Source: JACKIP01 sp963710165 (GTDB taxonomy: Bacteria > Pseudomonadota > Alphaproteobacteria > Micavibrionales > Micavibrionaceae). From it: a DNA stretch of 64,000 nt. The position numbers and the translations under genes were made by a program. The stretch lies in contig CAVPYZ010000004.1 of NCBI GenBank assembly GCA_963710165.1, forward strand, positions 124,001-188,000. Direction: 5' to 3'. Positions 46,721 to 56,607 of the stretch are shown one piece after another; the first letter of the stretch is position 1; each line of letters opens with the position of its first letter. Under the pieces are notes generated by a model. It did not search any database. It was not told where the DNA came from and saw nothing but the letters and a program-made list of their open reading frames with translations.

Positions 46721-47992
46721 ATGCCTAGAGAAGAATTCCTCGAGGTTCCTGATGATACAGAGCTACCTGCGCTCTCTCAAAGTGACCTCACTAAAGCGGT
46801 GCGTATGCACGTTGATTACCTGAGGGGTAAAAACGGCGGTGCGCGCGCTGTATTAAAATTCAAGGACATTTCTGGACTGGACTTAAGCGATAGTGATTTA
46901 TCGCATGCCGATTTTACAGGCTCGCGCATGGCGGGAACGAATATGTCTTATTGCCAGATGGAAGGGTCGATTTTCTTTGCCTGTGATATGCGCAATGCCG
47001 ATTTAACCAGCGCGAATTTAACGCGTGCCGACCTGCGTGGTGCGTATTTAAGCGGCGCGAATATGATTGGTGCTATTTTGGACGGCGCGGATATGCGTGA
47101 AGGCAAAATCATGAAACGCAATAAACAGGGCGTGTTGACAGATCGTGATCGCGGCATGTTATCAGGCACAAAAACGGTTCTATCAGGGGCGCGTTTAACA
47201 AATGCCAGTTTAAAAGATATTGATGCGCGCGGTGCAGATTTTTCGGATGTGGATTTATCCGGCGCGATGGTTCAGCAAGCCGATTGCGAAGGCGCAAACT
47301 TCTCCAACGCCAATTTGACTGATAGTGATTTAAGTAATGCCAAGATGAGCCGAACAAACCTGCGCGGCGCACTTACAGCCAATAGTTTGATGAAAAATAC
47401 GGAGCTGTATGGGGCGGAACAAGAAGATGTTCTGGGTGACCATGATATGGGTCATAAGCTGGAAAGCTTAGGGAAGTCGTTGGAAGAATTACTGGAAGAT
47501 CATCATAAGTGGGTGTCCAGCGCCGGTAAGGATGGCAGTCAACTTGATTTAAGCGGATATGACCTGCGTGATATTTTACAGCTGAATAAATATGAACTGA
47601 CCGCTGTGAAGGCGATAGGAGCGACGTTTTTGAACCAGAATTTACAAGGGGCGCATTTGCAACATGCCGATCTGGATAAATCGGACTTTCGCGATAGTCG
47701 TTTATTACAGGCTGATTTGCGTGCTTCCTCTCTCAAATATGGTCTTTTTGCGCGTGCCGATGCCAGAGAAGCCAATTTTAGTCCGCTTTATTTCACCAAT
47801 TCTGACGGGACGAAGCGGATGAAAACAACCAATCTGACAGGTGCAGACTTTCGTTATGCCGACCTGCGCGGTGCAAATTTCTTACAGGCAATTCTGACGG
47901 GTGCGGATTTCTCCCACGCTATTTTGGAACGCGCCAATTTTGATGAAGCAGATTTATCAGGCGCTCTATTAAAAGGGACTGTTTTAGAGTAA
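46721..47992 (+). CDS. Pentapeptide-repeat protein
   Basis: A 423-residue protein made mainly of A(D/N)LxX pentapeptides, in two blocks (about 50-225 and 280-420). They should fold as right-handed quadrilateral beta-helices; the blocks are separated by a charged linker with EELLEDHHKW. No signal peptide or membrane segment. Some such proteins mimic DNA and protect gyrase, but most have unknown roles, and nothing here points to one. The start is uncertain: ATG 46721 opens the frame, but the ribosome-binding GGAG at 46703 is better spaced for ATG 46711, whose frame closes after five codons. Confidence 0.88.
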   Translation: MPREEFLEVPDDTELPALSQSDLTKAVRMHVDYLRGKNGGARAVLKFKDISGLDLSDSDLSHADFTGSRMAGTNMSYCQMEGSIFFACDMRNADLTSANLTRADLRGAYLSGANMIGAILDGADMREGKIMKRNKQGVLTDRDRGMLSGTKTVLSGARLTNASLKDIDARGADFSDVDLSGAMVQQADCEGANFSNANLTDSDLSNAKMSRTNLRGALTANSLMKNTELYGAEQEDVLGDHDMGHKLESLGKSLEELLEDHHKWVSSAGKDGSQLDLSGYDLRDILQLNKYELTAVKAIGATFLNQNLQGAHLQHADLDKSDFRDSRLLQADLRASSLKYGLFARADAREANFSPLYFTNSDGTKRMKTTNLTGADFRYADLRGANFLQAILTGADFSHAILERANFDEADLSGALLKGTVLE

Positions 47993-48004
47993 GTCACTTA
48001 TTCA

Positions 48005-48019
48005 GAACAAACCAAAAAC
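48005..48019 (+). promoter_or_regulatory. LexA-like box before uvrA
   Basis: The sequence reads GAAC-N7-AAAC, one base from the alphaproteobacterial SOS operator GAAC-N7-GAAC. It lies 38 bases upstream of the uvrA start, where LexA control is expected. The match is imperfect and short, so confidence is modest. Confidence 0.4.
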
Positions 48020-48056
48020 ATTTGCCTTTTTGGCTATTCCTCTCCATATATAACAG

Positions 48057-50921
48057 ATGCTTAAAACAATCTCTGTGCGCGGGGCGCGCGAACATAATCT
48101 GAAAAATGTAGATGTCGATATTCCGCGTGATGAATTAACGGTGATTACAGGTCTATCTGGTTCGGGCAAGTCATCGCTTGCTTTTGATACGATTTATGCG
48201 GAGGGGCAACGCCGTTATGTGGAAAGTCTGTCCGCCTATGCCCGCCAGTTTTTGGAGATGATGCAAAAGCCGGATATGGACTCAATTGAGGGGTTATCGC
48301 CCGCCATTTCAATCGAGCAGAAAACAACATCGAAAAATCCGCGCTCAACTGTGGGAACGGTGACAGAAATTTATGATTATATGCGCCTGTTATGGGCGCG
48401 GGTAGGAACGCCGTATTCTCCCGCCACAGGAAAGCCGATTGAAAGCCAGACAGTCAGCGATATTGTGGACCGTATCAAAGCGATGGGTGACGGTACAAAG
48501 CTTTACCTGCTGGCACCGATTATTCGCGGACGTAAAGGAATTTACCAAAAAGAGTTTGTTGAGTTACGCGCGCAAGGATTTCAACGTGTGAAAGTTGACG
48601 GCACACTTTACGAGATTGACGAAGTCCCCGTTCTGGATAAAAAGCTGAAACATGATATCGAAGTAGTTGTTGATCGCCTCGTTATTCGTGATGATATGGG
48701 CAACCGTTTGGCGGATTCTGTTGAAATGGCGCTTAAGCTGGCGGACGGTCTTTGTATTGTCGAAGACGCTGATAACGGTGAGCAAACGCTTTATAGCGAA
48801 AAATTTGCGTGTCCTGTTTCCGGCTTTACCATTCCGGAGATTGAGCCACGTCTCTTCTCATTCAACTCGCCGCATGGGGCGTGTCCGGCTTGTGACGGGT
48901 TGGGTGTAAAGCAGCATTTTGACCCGCTGATGATTGTTCCTGATACGTCCCTATCAATCGCAAAGGGTGCGGTGGAGCCATGGTCAAAGAACTTTGCCCC
49001 TTATTACATGCAAGCGTTGGAGGCGGTTTGTGCGCATTATAAGATTAATATCCGCACGCCGTGGCAAAAGCTGACGGATACGCAAAAAGACAAAATCCTG
49101 TATGGGTCCGGTAAAGATAAAATCACCACGACATATGAGTCCGAGCGCAATACATGGAAAAACACCAAGCCGTTTGAAGGGGTGATTCCCAATCTACAAC
49201 GTCGTTTACTTGAAACTGACAGTGACAGCGTGCGTGAAGATTTGTCGCGTTATCAATCATCAGCCGATTGTGAAACATGCGAAGGGCAGCGTTTGAAACC
49301 CGAGGCTTTGGCAGTCAAAATCGATATGAAAACCATTTCCGATGTGACGGAATATAGTATCAGCAATGCGCTGGAATGGTTTGAAGGGGCGGAAAAGAAG
49401 CTTTCGAAGCAAAAGGTTCAGATTGCGGAAAAAATTCTGAAGGAAATTATTGAACGGCTGACATTTTTAAATAATGTCGGTCTAAACTACCTTTCTTTAT
49501 CGCGTTCTTCGGGAACATTATCAGGCGGCGAGTCACAACGTATTCGTCTGGCATCACAAATCGGCTCTGGCTTGACGGGGGTTTTATATGTGTTGGATGA
49601 ACCGTCGATTGGCCTGCACCAGCGTGATAATCATCGTCTGTTGGTTACATTAAAACGTTTACGCGATTTGGGAAATACGGTTTTGGTGGTGGAGCATGAT
49701 GAAGACGCCATCCGCTCCGCTGATTATCTGATTGATATTGGCCCGGGGGCGGGTGTTCACGGCGGAGAAGTTCAGGCCGCGGGAACACCAGAGGAGGTCT
49801 TCAAAAGTAAAGACAGCTTAACGGCGCAATATATGCGCGGGGAGCGGGAAATCGCAATCCCCGAGAAACGACGCAAAGGCAAAGCCAAAAAACAGATTTC
49901 TATTAAGGGATGTACGGGACATAATCTTAAAAATATCAATGTGAATTTACCGCTGGGTGTTTTTACGTGTGTAACAGGCGTGTCGGGGTCGGGAAAATCG
50001 ACTTTTACGATTGAAACGCTGTATAAAGCGGCGGCGAAAAATTTGATGAAGTCGCGTATTCAGCCCGCGCCTTATAAGGATATTAAGGGTCTGGAATTTC
50101 TGGATAAGATTATTGATATTGATCAATCCCCCATCGGGCGCACGCCGCGCTCTAACCCCGCCACATATACAGGCGCATTTACACCGATCCGTGACTGGTT
50201 TGCGGGGCTTCCCGAATCCAAAGCGCGCGGCTACAAACCGGGACGTTTTTCCTTTAATGTGAAAGGCGGTCGCTGTGAAGCGTGTCAGGGGGACGGGGTC
50301 ATTAAAATCGAAATGCATTTCCTACCCGATGTGTATGTGGAATGTGAAACCTGTAAAGGCAAACGCTATAACCGCGAAACGCTGGAAATCAAATATCGCG
50401 GTAAATCAATTGCTGATGTTCTGGATATGACGATTGAGGATGCGGCAGAGTTTTTCAAAGCGGTCCCAACGATCCGTGACAAAATGACCACCCTGATTGC
50501 TGTGGGGCTGAGTTATATTAAGGTCGGGCAACCCGCCAACACGCTTTCAGGCGGGGAGGCGCAACGTGTGAAGTTGTCAAAAGAACTGTCAAAACGCGCC
50601 ACGGGCAAAACGCTTTATATTCTGGATGAACCAACCACGGGCTTGCATTTTGAAGATGTCCGTAAATTGCTAGAAGTTCTACATGCACTGGTCGAACAGG
50701 GCAATACCGTTATTGTGATCGAGCATAATCTGGATGTGATTAAAACCGCGGACTATATTGTTGATATCGGACCGGAGGGTGGTAATGGCGGCGGCGAAGT
50801 TGTGGCAACCGGTACGCCCGAAAATGTTGCAAAAGTCAAAGAAAGCTACACCGGACAGTTTCTTGCGCCAATACTGGATAAAACCAAATCACATTCCGCT
50901 ATGAAAGAGGCGGCGGAATAA
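48057..50921 (+). CDS. uvrA: UvrA, excinuclease ABC subunit A
   Basis: A 954-residue DNA-damage recognition ATPase of nucleotide excision repair, acting with UvrB. It has two ABC modules: Walker A GLSGSGKSSLAF near residue 30 and GVSGSGKSTFTI near 640, signatures LSGGESQRIRLA and LSGGEAQRVKLS, and Walker B VLDEPS and ILDEPT. Zinc-binding cysteine pairs are seen in CPACDG and in CEACQG with CETCKG. Length and order are normal and the frame is uninterrupted over 2.9 kb. That is a useful contrast to the broken gyrA gene 1.6 kb further on. Confidence 0.98.
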   Translation: MLKTISVRGAREHNLKNVDVDIPRDELTVITGLSGSGKSSLAFDTIYAEGQRRYVESLSAYARQFLEMMQKPDMDSIEGLSPAISIEQKTTSKNPRSTVGTVTEIYDYMRLLWARVGTPYSPATGKPIESQTVSDIVDRIKAMGDGTKLYLLAPIIRGRKGIYQKEFVELRAQGFQRVKVDGTLYEIDEVPVLDKKLKHDIEVVVDRLVIRDDMGNRLADSVEMALKLADGLCIVEDADNGEQTLYSEKFACPVSGFTIPEIEPRLFSFNSPHGACPACDGLGVKQHFDPLMIVPDTSLSIAKGAVEPWSKNFAPYYMQALEAVCAHYKINIRTPWQKLTDTQKDKILYGSGKDKITTTYESERNTWKNTKPFEGVIPNLQRRLLETDSDSVREDLSRYQSSADCETCEGQRLKPEALAVKIDMKTISDVTEYSISNALEWFEGAEKKLSKQKVQIAEKILKEIIERLTFLNNVGLNYLSLSRSSGTLSGGESQRIRLASQIGSGLTGVLYVLDEPSIGLHQRDNHRLLVTLKRLRDLGNTVLVVEHDEDAIRSADYLIDIGPGAGVHGGEVQAAGTPEEVFKSKDSLTAQYMRGEREIAIPEKRRKGKAKKQISIKGCTGHNLKNINVNLPLGVFTCVTGVSGSGKSTFTIETLYKAAAKNLMKSRIQPAPYKDIKGLEFLDKIIDIDQSPIGRTPRSNPATYTGAFTPIRDWFAGLPESKARGYKPGRFSFNVKGGRCEACQGDGVIKIEMHFLPDVYVECETCKGKRYNRETLEIKYRGKSIADVLDMTIEDAAEFFKAVPTIRDKMTTLIAVGLSYIKVGQPANTLSGGEAQRVKLSKELSKRATGKTLYILDEPTTGLHFEDVRKLLEVLHALVEQGNTVIVIEHNLDVIKTADYIVDIGPEGGNGGGEVVATGTPENVAKVKESYTGQFLAPILDKTKSHSAMKEAAE

Positions 50922-50926
50922 ATATT

Positions 50927-50957
50927 CGTCATTGCTTCGCGTAAGCTCGCATTGACG
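50927..50957 (+). repeat. Imperfect inverted repeat after uvrA
   Basis: CGTCATTGC pairs with GCATTGACG (eight of nine positions) around a 13-base loop, a few bases after the uvrA stop. The sequence resembles the widespread CGTCATTGCGAGC-type intergenic palindromes of many bacterial genomes. No T-run follows, so a terminator role is uncertain. Confidence 0.4.
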
Positions 50958-51015
50958 GTTGATTGAAAAATAAATTCGCTTGAACTTATAGCCTACTCAC
51001 AGGTACGCTTCATGC

Positions 51016-51366
51016 ATGGAAGTTATTTTACAGTGGATTGATCTGATCTGGGCGCCAGTTGTGTTTTTTATCGTGGCGAAAAAACATCGTTGGTACGCTG
51101 TCGGGTTTGTGCTCAGCTGTTTGATGGTGATGCGTATGCAGTATGAGTTGATCGCAGTATCCGGCTTTGGTACGGAGGGTATTCCCAATTTTGCAATGGA
51201 TTCGCACCCCTATATACGCGGGTTGGTTTGCTACAGCGCTATTTTTGCGCTTTTTATTGTTTTATCGCTTTATTCCAAAAAAACTGACCCGATCATTTAT
51301 ATGGCGGCGAGTATTTCGATTTTCTTTATGGCGCTGATTTCGACCTCGGTTATTATGAGTCTGTAA
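51016..51366 (+). CDS. Small integral membrane protein, unknown
   Basis: Not recognised. A 116-residue protein with four hydrophobic segments (about 9-20, 27-47, 70-86, 92-114) and short polar loops, so an inner-membrane protein. Residue content and codon use look like the neighbouring core genes, and the ATG is the only sensible start. It lies between uvrA and a DUF2059-like gene on the same strand. No charged residue pattern suggests transport of a particular ion. Members of this size with four helices are common and mostly uncharacterised. Confidence 0.65.
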   Translation: MEVILQWIDLIWAPVVFFIVAKKHRWYAVGFVLSCLMVMRMQYELIAVSGFGTEGIPNFAMDSHPYIRGLVCYSAIFALFIVLSLYSKKTDPIIYMAASISIFFMALISTSVIMSL

Positions 51367-51409
51367 TTTATATTTTGTAATTCTGACCAGAACGCTCTAA
51401 ATAAGTAAT

Positions 51410-51841
51410 ATGAGATATTTTTTATTTACACTGATATTATGCTTAAGTTTTCCCGCAATAGCGCAAGATGCAGAGGTCGTAACACAAAATGATCTAGAAC
51501 GCCGTTTGGAGCTCTCCAAGGAATTACATGTGATCAAACCCATAAAACCGCGCATTGATAATTCGATCAATACCATTGCCAAGCAATTGAAAGCGGGGGA
51601 TCAGCGTACATTTGCCGCGACGGTCAAGCGCATTATCAATTATAAAACAATCGAAACAACATCCATCAATGCCATGGCGGAGGTTTACACAACCGAAGAA
51701 CTGGCAGCAATGGTTGAATATTACAGCAAGCCCGAAGCCGTTAGCGCAGCTGAGAAGCAAGCAGCTTATCAAGATAAGGTCGGGCCGGAAATTACCAAGA
51801 TGCTAGATCGCGCCCTGATGGAAATGCGTACCGGGCGATAG
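51410..51841 (+). CDS. DUF2059-like exported protein
   Basis: A 143-residue protein with a signal peptide (cleavage near AIA-Q). The mature part is helical and ends with the DUF2059 hallmark segment VYTTEELAAMVEYYSKPEA, found in small periplasmic proteins of proteobacteria with no defined role. The preceding segments (LELSKELHVIKP) also fit the family. It ends five bases from the convergent orphan gene on the minus strand. Confidence 0.75.
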   Translation: MRYFLFTLILCLSFPAIAQDAEVVTQNDLERRLELSKELHVIKPIKPRIDNSINTIAKQLKAGDQRTFAATVKRIINYKTIETTSINAMAEVYTTEELAAMVEYYSKPEAVSAAEKQAAYQDKVGPEITKMLDRALMEMRTGR

Positions 51842-51845
51842 AGTT

Positions 51846-52424
51846 TTAACTGACCTCTGGGGGACAAATGACATCTGCATTGCCAAAACCCTGAACGAAT
51901 TGGTTAAGATTGTAAAAAGCGCGAGCATTTTCGAATTGTTGTCTAAACTCTTGAGTGTGAGGATCTTGGTTTTCAATGATTACATCAGGGTACACATTAT
52001 CATATGCCTCTTCCATGTTTCTTGAATAAGTCGATTTGGTATCAGCGTGATAACCATTTCCCTGATCGTAAGTACCAGGCTCCATGAACTCGCCGTTTTC
52101 TCTTTTCTGTTTTGAAATGGAAAAAACGGCTCTAAATTCTGTTTCCTCTGGATTGTCTGGTACGGCAACTTGCTCTACGCAGATAAAATGATCGACTTGA
52201 TCTTCTACTGAAATTAGTGTTCCAAGTTGACCAACATCATCAAGAGATATAGCAGGATTGTCGTCAGATGATTGAACAAACTGTAAATTTGATTCAGATT
52301 CCGCTTGAGCCGGCAGGATAAGTGTTGCACCTAATAAAAAAGCTTTTGCTAACATAAAACTACTTAAGTTGTTTAATTTATGAAAATTATCATATGTATG
52401 ATTTTTATACAAAATTTTTTTCAA
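51846..52424 (-). CDS. Exported orphan protein
   Basis: Not recognised. The frame of 192 residues contains an internal signal peptide, MLAKAFLLGATLILPAQA, so translation more likely starts at ATG 52355, giving about 169 residues cleaved after AQA. The mature protein is acidic, with two cysteines (FICVEQ and VICPPE) that could form a disulfide, and has no motif I can name. It lies between a DUF2059-like gene (convergent) and gyrA (divergent). The AT-rich leader upstream of the inner ATG is consistent with noncoding sequence. Confidence 0.6.
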   Translation of the reverse strand: MKKILYKNHTYDNFHKLNNLSSFMLAKAFLLGATLILPAQAESESNLQFVQSSDDNPAISLDDVGQLGTLISVEDQVDHFICVEQVAVPDNPEETEFRAVFSISKQKRENGEFMEPGTYDQGNGYHADTKSTYSRNMEEAYDNVYPDVIIENQDPHTQEFRQQFENARAFYNLNQFVQGFGNADVICPPEVS

Positions 52425-52498
52425 TAATATAAATAAAGTGTCGCTGAACTTAGCTGCTTTGCCTTGCTCATATACAGGTTTCCTGCTAAAAATTATGT

Positions 52499-55238
52499 AT
52501 GAGTGATATTGAAAATTCCGACGACCAAATTCCCCCTGCAGGAGAGCAATTTCCGACTATTTCTTTAGAACAAGAAATGCGTACATCTTATCTGGATTAT
52601 GCGATGAGTGTTATTGTCTCGCGGGCGCTTCCGGATGTGCGTGATGGCATGAAACCGGTTCACCGTCGTATTCTTTATGCAATGAAACAGGGCGGGTACA
52701 CCAATGATAAGGCATATCGTAAATCGGCGCGTATTGTTGGTGATGTGATGGGTCAAATATCACCCGCATGGTGATAGTGCGATTTATGACTCTCTTGTAC
52801 GTATGGCGCAGGATTTCTCTCTTAGCGTGCCGCTGATTGACGGGCAGGGTAACTTTGGTTCTATGGATGGTGACCCCGCTGCGGCGATGCGTTATACCGA
52901 ATCCCGCATGTCAAAATCGGCAGAAGCTTTACTGGAGGATATCGAAAAGGAAACAGTTGATTTCACACCAAACTATGACGAATCCATTATGGAGCCGGAT
53001 GTGCTGCCCGCCGGATGGCCGAACCTGCTGGTTAATGGTATGACGGGTATTGCTGTTGGTATGGCAACAAATATTCCGCCGCATAATCTGGGCGAAGTCA
53101 TTGATGGTTGTTTGGCAACGCTCGATAATCCGGATATTACGACAGAAGATTTAATTCAACATATTCCGGGTCCTGACTTCCCGACAGGTGGTCAGATTTT
53201 GGGTCGTATGGGTATTATCAGCGCCTATACAACGGGTAATGGCTCCATCAAAATGCGCTGCACACATGAAATTGAAGAAGGCATGAACGGCAAGGAGTCG
53301 ATTATTGTTACCGCAATCCCTTATCAGGTGAATAAAGGCAGATTGTTGGAACGTCTGGGTGAAGTCGGTCGTGACAAGATTGTTGAAGATATTTCAGATG
53401 TTCAGGACGAGTCCGACCGCGATGGTGTGCGTATTGTGATTGAAATCAAAAGCGGCGCGAGTGACATTGTTCTAAATCAGCTTTATAAACATACGCCTGC
53501 AATCATCGTTCCCTGTAACATGGTCGCGCTATATCATGGTAAGCCGGAGACATGGTTATTACGGATATGATCCACGCTTTTGTCGATTTCCGTGAGGAAG
53601 TAGTTACACGCCGTACAATTTATGAGCTGGGCAAGGCCCGTGGAAGGCACACATATTGGCGGTCTGGCTGTGGCTGTCGCCAATATTGACGAAATGATTG
53701 CGTTGATCCGGAATGCGCCCGATCCCAAGACGCGCGTGAGAAGTGATTGCGCTGCGTGGCCTGCCCATGATGTGGCACCGTTAATTGCATTGATTGACGA
53801 TCCTGAGCATCCAGTGGCTGATGATAACACCTATCAATTATCTGAGGTGCAGGCAAGAGCGATCCTTGATTTACGCTTGCATCGTTTGACAGGGCTTGAG
53901 CGTGATAAGATCGGTGATGAGCTGAAAGATATTACAGATCGTATTGCCGAGTATCTTGCTATTCTTGCTAGCCGTGAGAAAATGGTTGGTGGTGCGTGAA
54001 GAGCTGGAAGAAATTAAAGATAAATTTGCTATCCCCGCCGTACAGCGTTGGTTGAAGCCGAATTTGAAGTAGATATTGAGGACCTGATCCAGCGTGAAGA
54101 CATGGTTGTGACCGTCACCCATGGTGGTTATGTCAAGCGCGTACCGTTGGACACTTATCGAGCGCAACGTCGGGGCGGTAAGGGACGCGCAGGAACAAAT
54201 CTGAAGGATGAGGATTTTGTCTCTGATCTGTTCGTGGCATCAACACATACGCCGATCTTGTTCTTTACCTCAAGGGTATTGTTCACAAGATGAAGGTTTG
54301 GCAGTTGCCGCTCGCCGCGCCACACTCGCGTGGGAAGGCTCTTGTGAATTTGTTGCCGCTTGAAGAGGATGAGAATGTTTCTGTTTATCTACGTCTGCCG
54401 GAAGATGAGGAGGTCTGGGACAAGCTGGATATTATGTTTGCGACAAGTCACGGTACAGTACGCCGTAATAAACTGACCGACTTCCAGAATATTCGTTCCA
54501 ATGGTTTGATTGCGATGAAGCTGGGTGAGGACGAGAAACTTGTGTCTGTAAAAATTGCGGCGGAGGATGAAGACGTTATGCTGGCAACAAAACGGGCAAA
54601 GCCATTCGTTTCCCAGTCACGGATATTCGTGTCTTCGCGGGGCGGACGTCGACAGGTGTGCGCGGGATTAAATTGGGAAAGATGATGAAGTGATTTCCAT
54701 GTCTGTGATCAAACATGTTGATGCAACACCGGATGAACGTACGGCTTATCTGAAAGTGGCAAACCAGATGCGCGGCGCCGATGAAGATGGCGTGGATTTC
54801 GAAGGCGGTGATATTCAGCTTTCCGAAGAACGTTTCAAAGAGCTGCAGGAGAGAGAGCAATTCCTTCTAACGGTAACAAATGGCGGCTTTGGTAAGCGGA
54901 CATCTGCTTATGAATACCGTGTTTCGGGGCGCGGCGGAATGGGCGTGACAAACATGACCCTGACCAAGAAAAATGGCGGGGAGATTTCTTCCTGTTTCCC
55001 TGTAACAGATGATCATCAGGTTATGTTAGTGACCGATCAGGGACAAATGATCCGCATGCCGGTTGACGGCGTTCGCTTTACAAGTCGCGCCGCGCAAGGT
55101 GTGACCCTGTTCAAAGTCGCAAAAAGCGAGAATGTTGTTTCTGTTGCCTGGTTGATTGCGGATGACGAAGAGGAGGCGCAAGGTGCGCAAGAGGACATTG
55201 CCGAAAATTCTAGTGATTTGGAAGTGAGCCAAGATTAA
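52499..55238 (+). pseudogene. gyrA: gyrA, DNA gyrase subunit A, interrupted by many small indels
   Basis: All parts of GyrA are present in order over 2.74 kb. They include the N-terminal HRRILYAM segment, the quinolone region with HPHGDSAIYD, catalytic Tyr in AMRYTESRM, the coiled-coil region, the GyrA box QRRGGKG and the C-terminal pinwheel. The frame changes repeatedly. Reading against the expected protein, I place a one-base gain at 52754 and losses near 53498 (two bases), 53517, 53551, 53646, 53661, 53732, 53744, 53757, 54036, 54273, 54591 and 54679. A two-base loss or one-base gain lies near 53983. Most losses shorten a run of identical bases by one. Repairing them gives about 915 residues with no internal stop. 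Since gyrase is essential, either this is sequence error or another copy exists. Confidence 0.9.
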
Positions 55239-55252
55239 AACTAAATAAGACT

Positions 55253-55894
55253 ATGGATTCAATAACGACATCTTACGCACCTCAATCAATAAATTGGCCA
55301 GGGCTTATATCTCTAGGATGCTATCTTTTTGCTTTCACCTTACTTGCTAGTCTAATTTTTAATTGTCTTAAATTAAGAATGAATAAAAGTAACGAGGGCT
55401 TATTAAGGAACGCACTTTTTATACATCAACGCTTTTTTATTCCGTGGGCGTTATTATTTTTTCTATCAATATCAAATAATTATCCAAATTTAACTCTAAA
55501 CATTATAGAGTCAAAAACAGCAGTATTTTTTGTCTTTTTAAGCTTAAGTTTCTTTTGTTTTATGATCTATCACTTCAAAAATAATTATCCTAAGAGAAAA
55601 GCAATTTTGCACGCTTTTGTATTTGAACCGTTGTATTTTTTAAGTATCTCAATACTTGTTATATTTTTATTTATTATATTTGGGTATGCTTCATACACCT
55701 TAGACTATCAAAATATAAGTGCTGAAATTTTTATGCTATTCATAATGTCTTATTCAGGTACTATTTTTAGTCTGATGTATTTTTTCTCTTATAAAAAGAT
55801 GCCATCTAAAGATCGGCAATACTTCTATTCCATGAGCTTATTAGCTACAATTTTTTTGAGCGCACCTTTTATATGGGAATATTACACAACTTAG
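55253..55894 (+). CDS. AT-rich orphan membrane protein
   Basis: Not recognised. A 213-residue protein with six hydrophobic helices (about 20-38, 57-73, 83-102, 123-147, 155-175, 188-207) and short loops containing Lys, so inner-membrane. Codon use is strongly AT-rich compared with gyrA and aroQ on either side, which hints at foreign origin. It starts 14 bases after the gyrA stop and is followed by a 140-base gap. No transporter signature is visible. Confidence 0.6.
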   Translation: MDSITTSYAPQSINWPGLISLGCYLFAFTLLASLIFNCLKLRMNKSNEGLLRNALFIHQRFFIPWALLFFLSISNNYPNLTLNIIESKTAVFFVFLSLSFFCFMIYHFKNNYPKRKAILHAFVFEPLYFLSISILVIFLFIIFGYASYTLDYQNISAEIFMLFIMSYSGTIFSLMYFFSYKKMPSKDRQYFYSMSLLATIFLSAPFIWEYYTT

Positions 55895-56034
55895 GATTTC
55901 ACACGCAGGTTAGAGTTAATAATAGGGATGTGAAAACCGAAAGCTTAGAAATTTCATACTTTGCAATTATCATGAAAATTTGTAAATGTACGTTAAAACA
56001 AGAATAATGTTTATTAATTAGATAAGGGTATAAC

Positions 56035-56607
56035 ATGTTTCGTAAAATTTTAGGTGCAATGGGGCTAGGTGGTGTTTTTGAGAAAAGTGCTGAAGAGCCT
56101 ATAGATGCTCGAGAATCAGATTACAGCTATGGGGACATGAAAGCCGCTTATTTACCCGAGATAAAGCAATATAAAGCTCCTTTACTTCATGTGATAAGTA
56201 GCAGGTCTTCTGGTGTAATGTTAATAAGTGGTCAAACAGATGATGTAACATTCCAAGATGAGAAAAGCGGAGAGGCTATTACGATTCCAAAAGATGAAGG
56301 TTCTTTCGAATTCCCTGAAAACAAGGCTAATCTCGTCATAAGCCTGTTGCAATATAGTGATTTCAATTCTGTCCGTAAAGAAATTGAAATGTGGAGTTTA
56401 GATGATGCTATACCTCGCATCGGTCAGCAAAAAGTTCAAAATGATGATGCCTCACACATTATTACTATAGTTCCTGCAAATTATACCAGTGATACTTTAT
56501 GTGAAAGAATAAAATTAGATGATACCACCGGTGAAGATGGATGGAGTTATCTTGAGCAAAAATTCAATGAGTTGAAAGATAATTCACCAGGACCTACACT
56601 TGAATAA
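56035..56607 (+). CDS. AT-rich orphan soluble protein coupled to aroQ
   Basis: Not recognised. A 190-residue protein with no signal peptide or membrane helix; mixed alpha/beta, acidic C-terminus. A short glycine-rich N-terminal tract (GAMGLGGVFEK) precedes the main domain. The stop overlaps the aroQ ATG by one base (TAATG), so the two are translationally coupled although base composition differs. Together with the preceding membrane gene it forms an AT-rich pair between gyrA and aroQ. Confidence 0.62.
   Translation: MFRKILGAMGLGGVFEKSAEEPIDARESDYSYGDMKAAYLPEIKQYKAPLLHVISSRSSGVMLISGQTDDVTFQDEKSGEAITIPKDEGSFEFPENKANLVISLLQYSDFNSVRKEIEMWSLDDAIPRIGQQKVQNDDASHIITIVPANYTSDTLCERIKLDDTTGEDGWSYLEQKFNELKDNSPGPTLE

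Noticed and set aside
46721..47992. Qnr-type gyrase-protection function for the pentapeptide protein
   Set aside because: The length and two-block layout differ from Qnr/MfpA proteins, and nothing in the neighbourhood supports that role.
52499..55238. Programmed frameshifting in gyrA
   Set aside because: The shifts are too many, lie at unrelated sites, and mostly equal one missing base in a base run; no slippery site with downstream structure is apparent.
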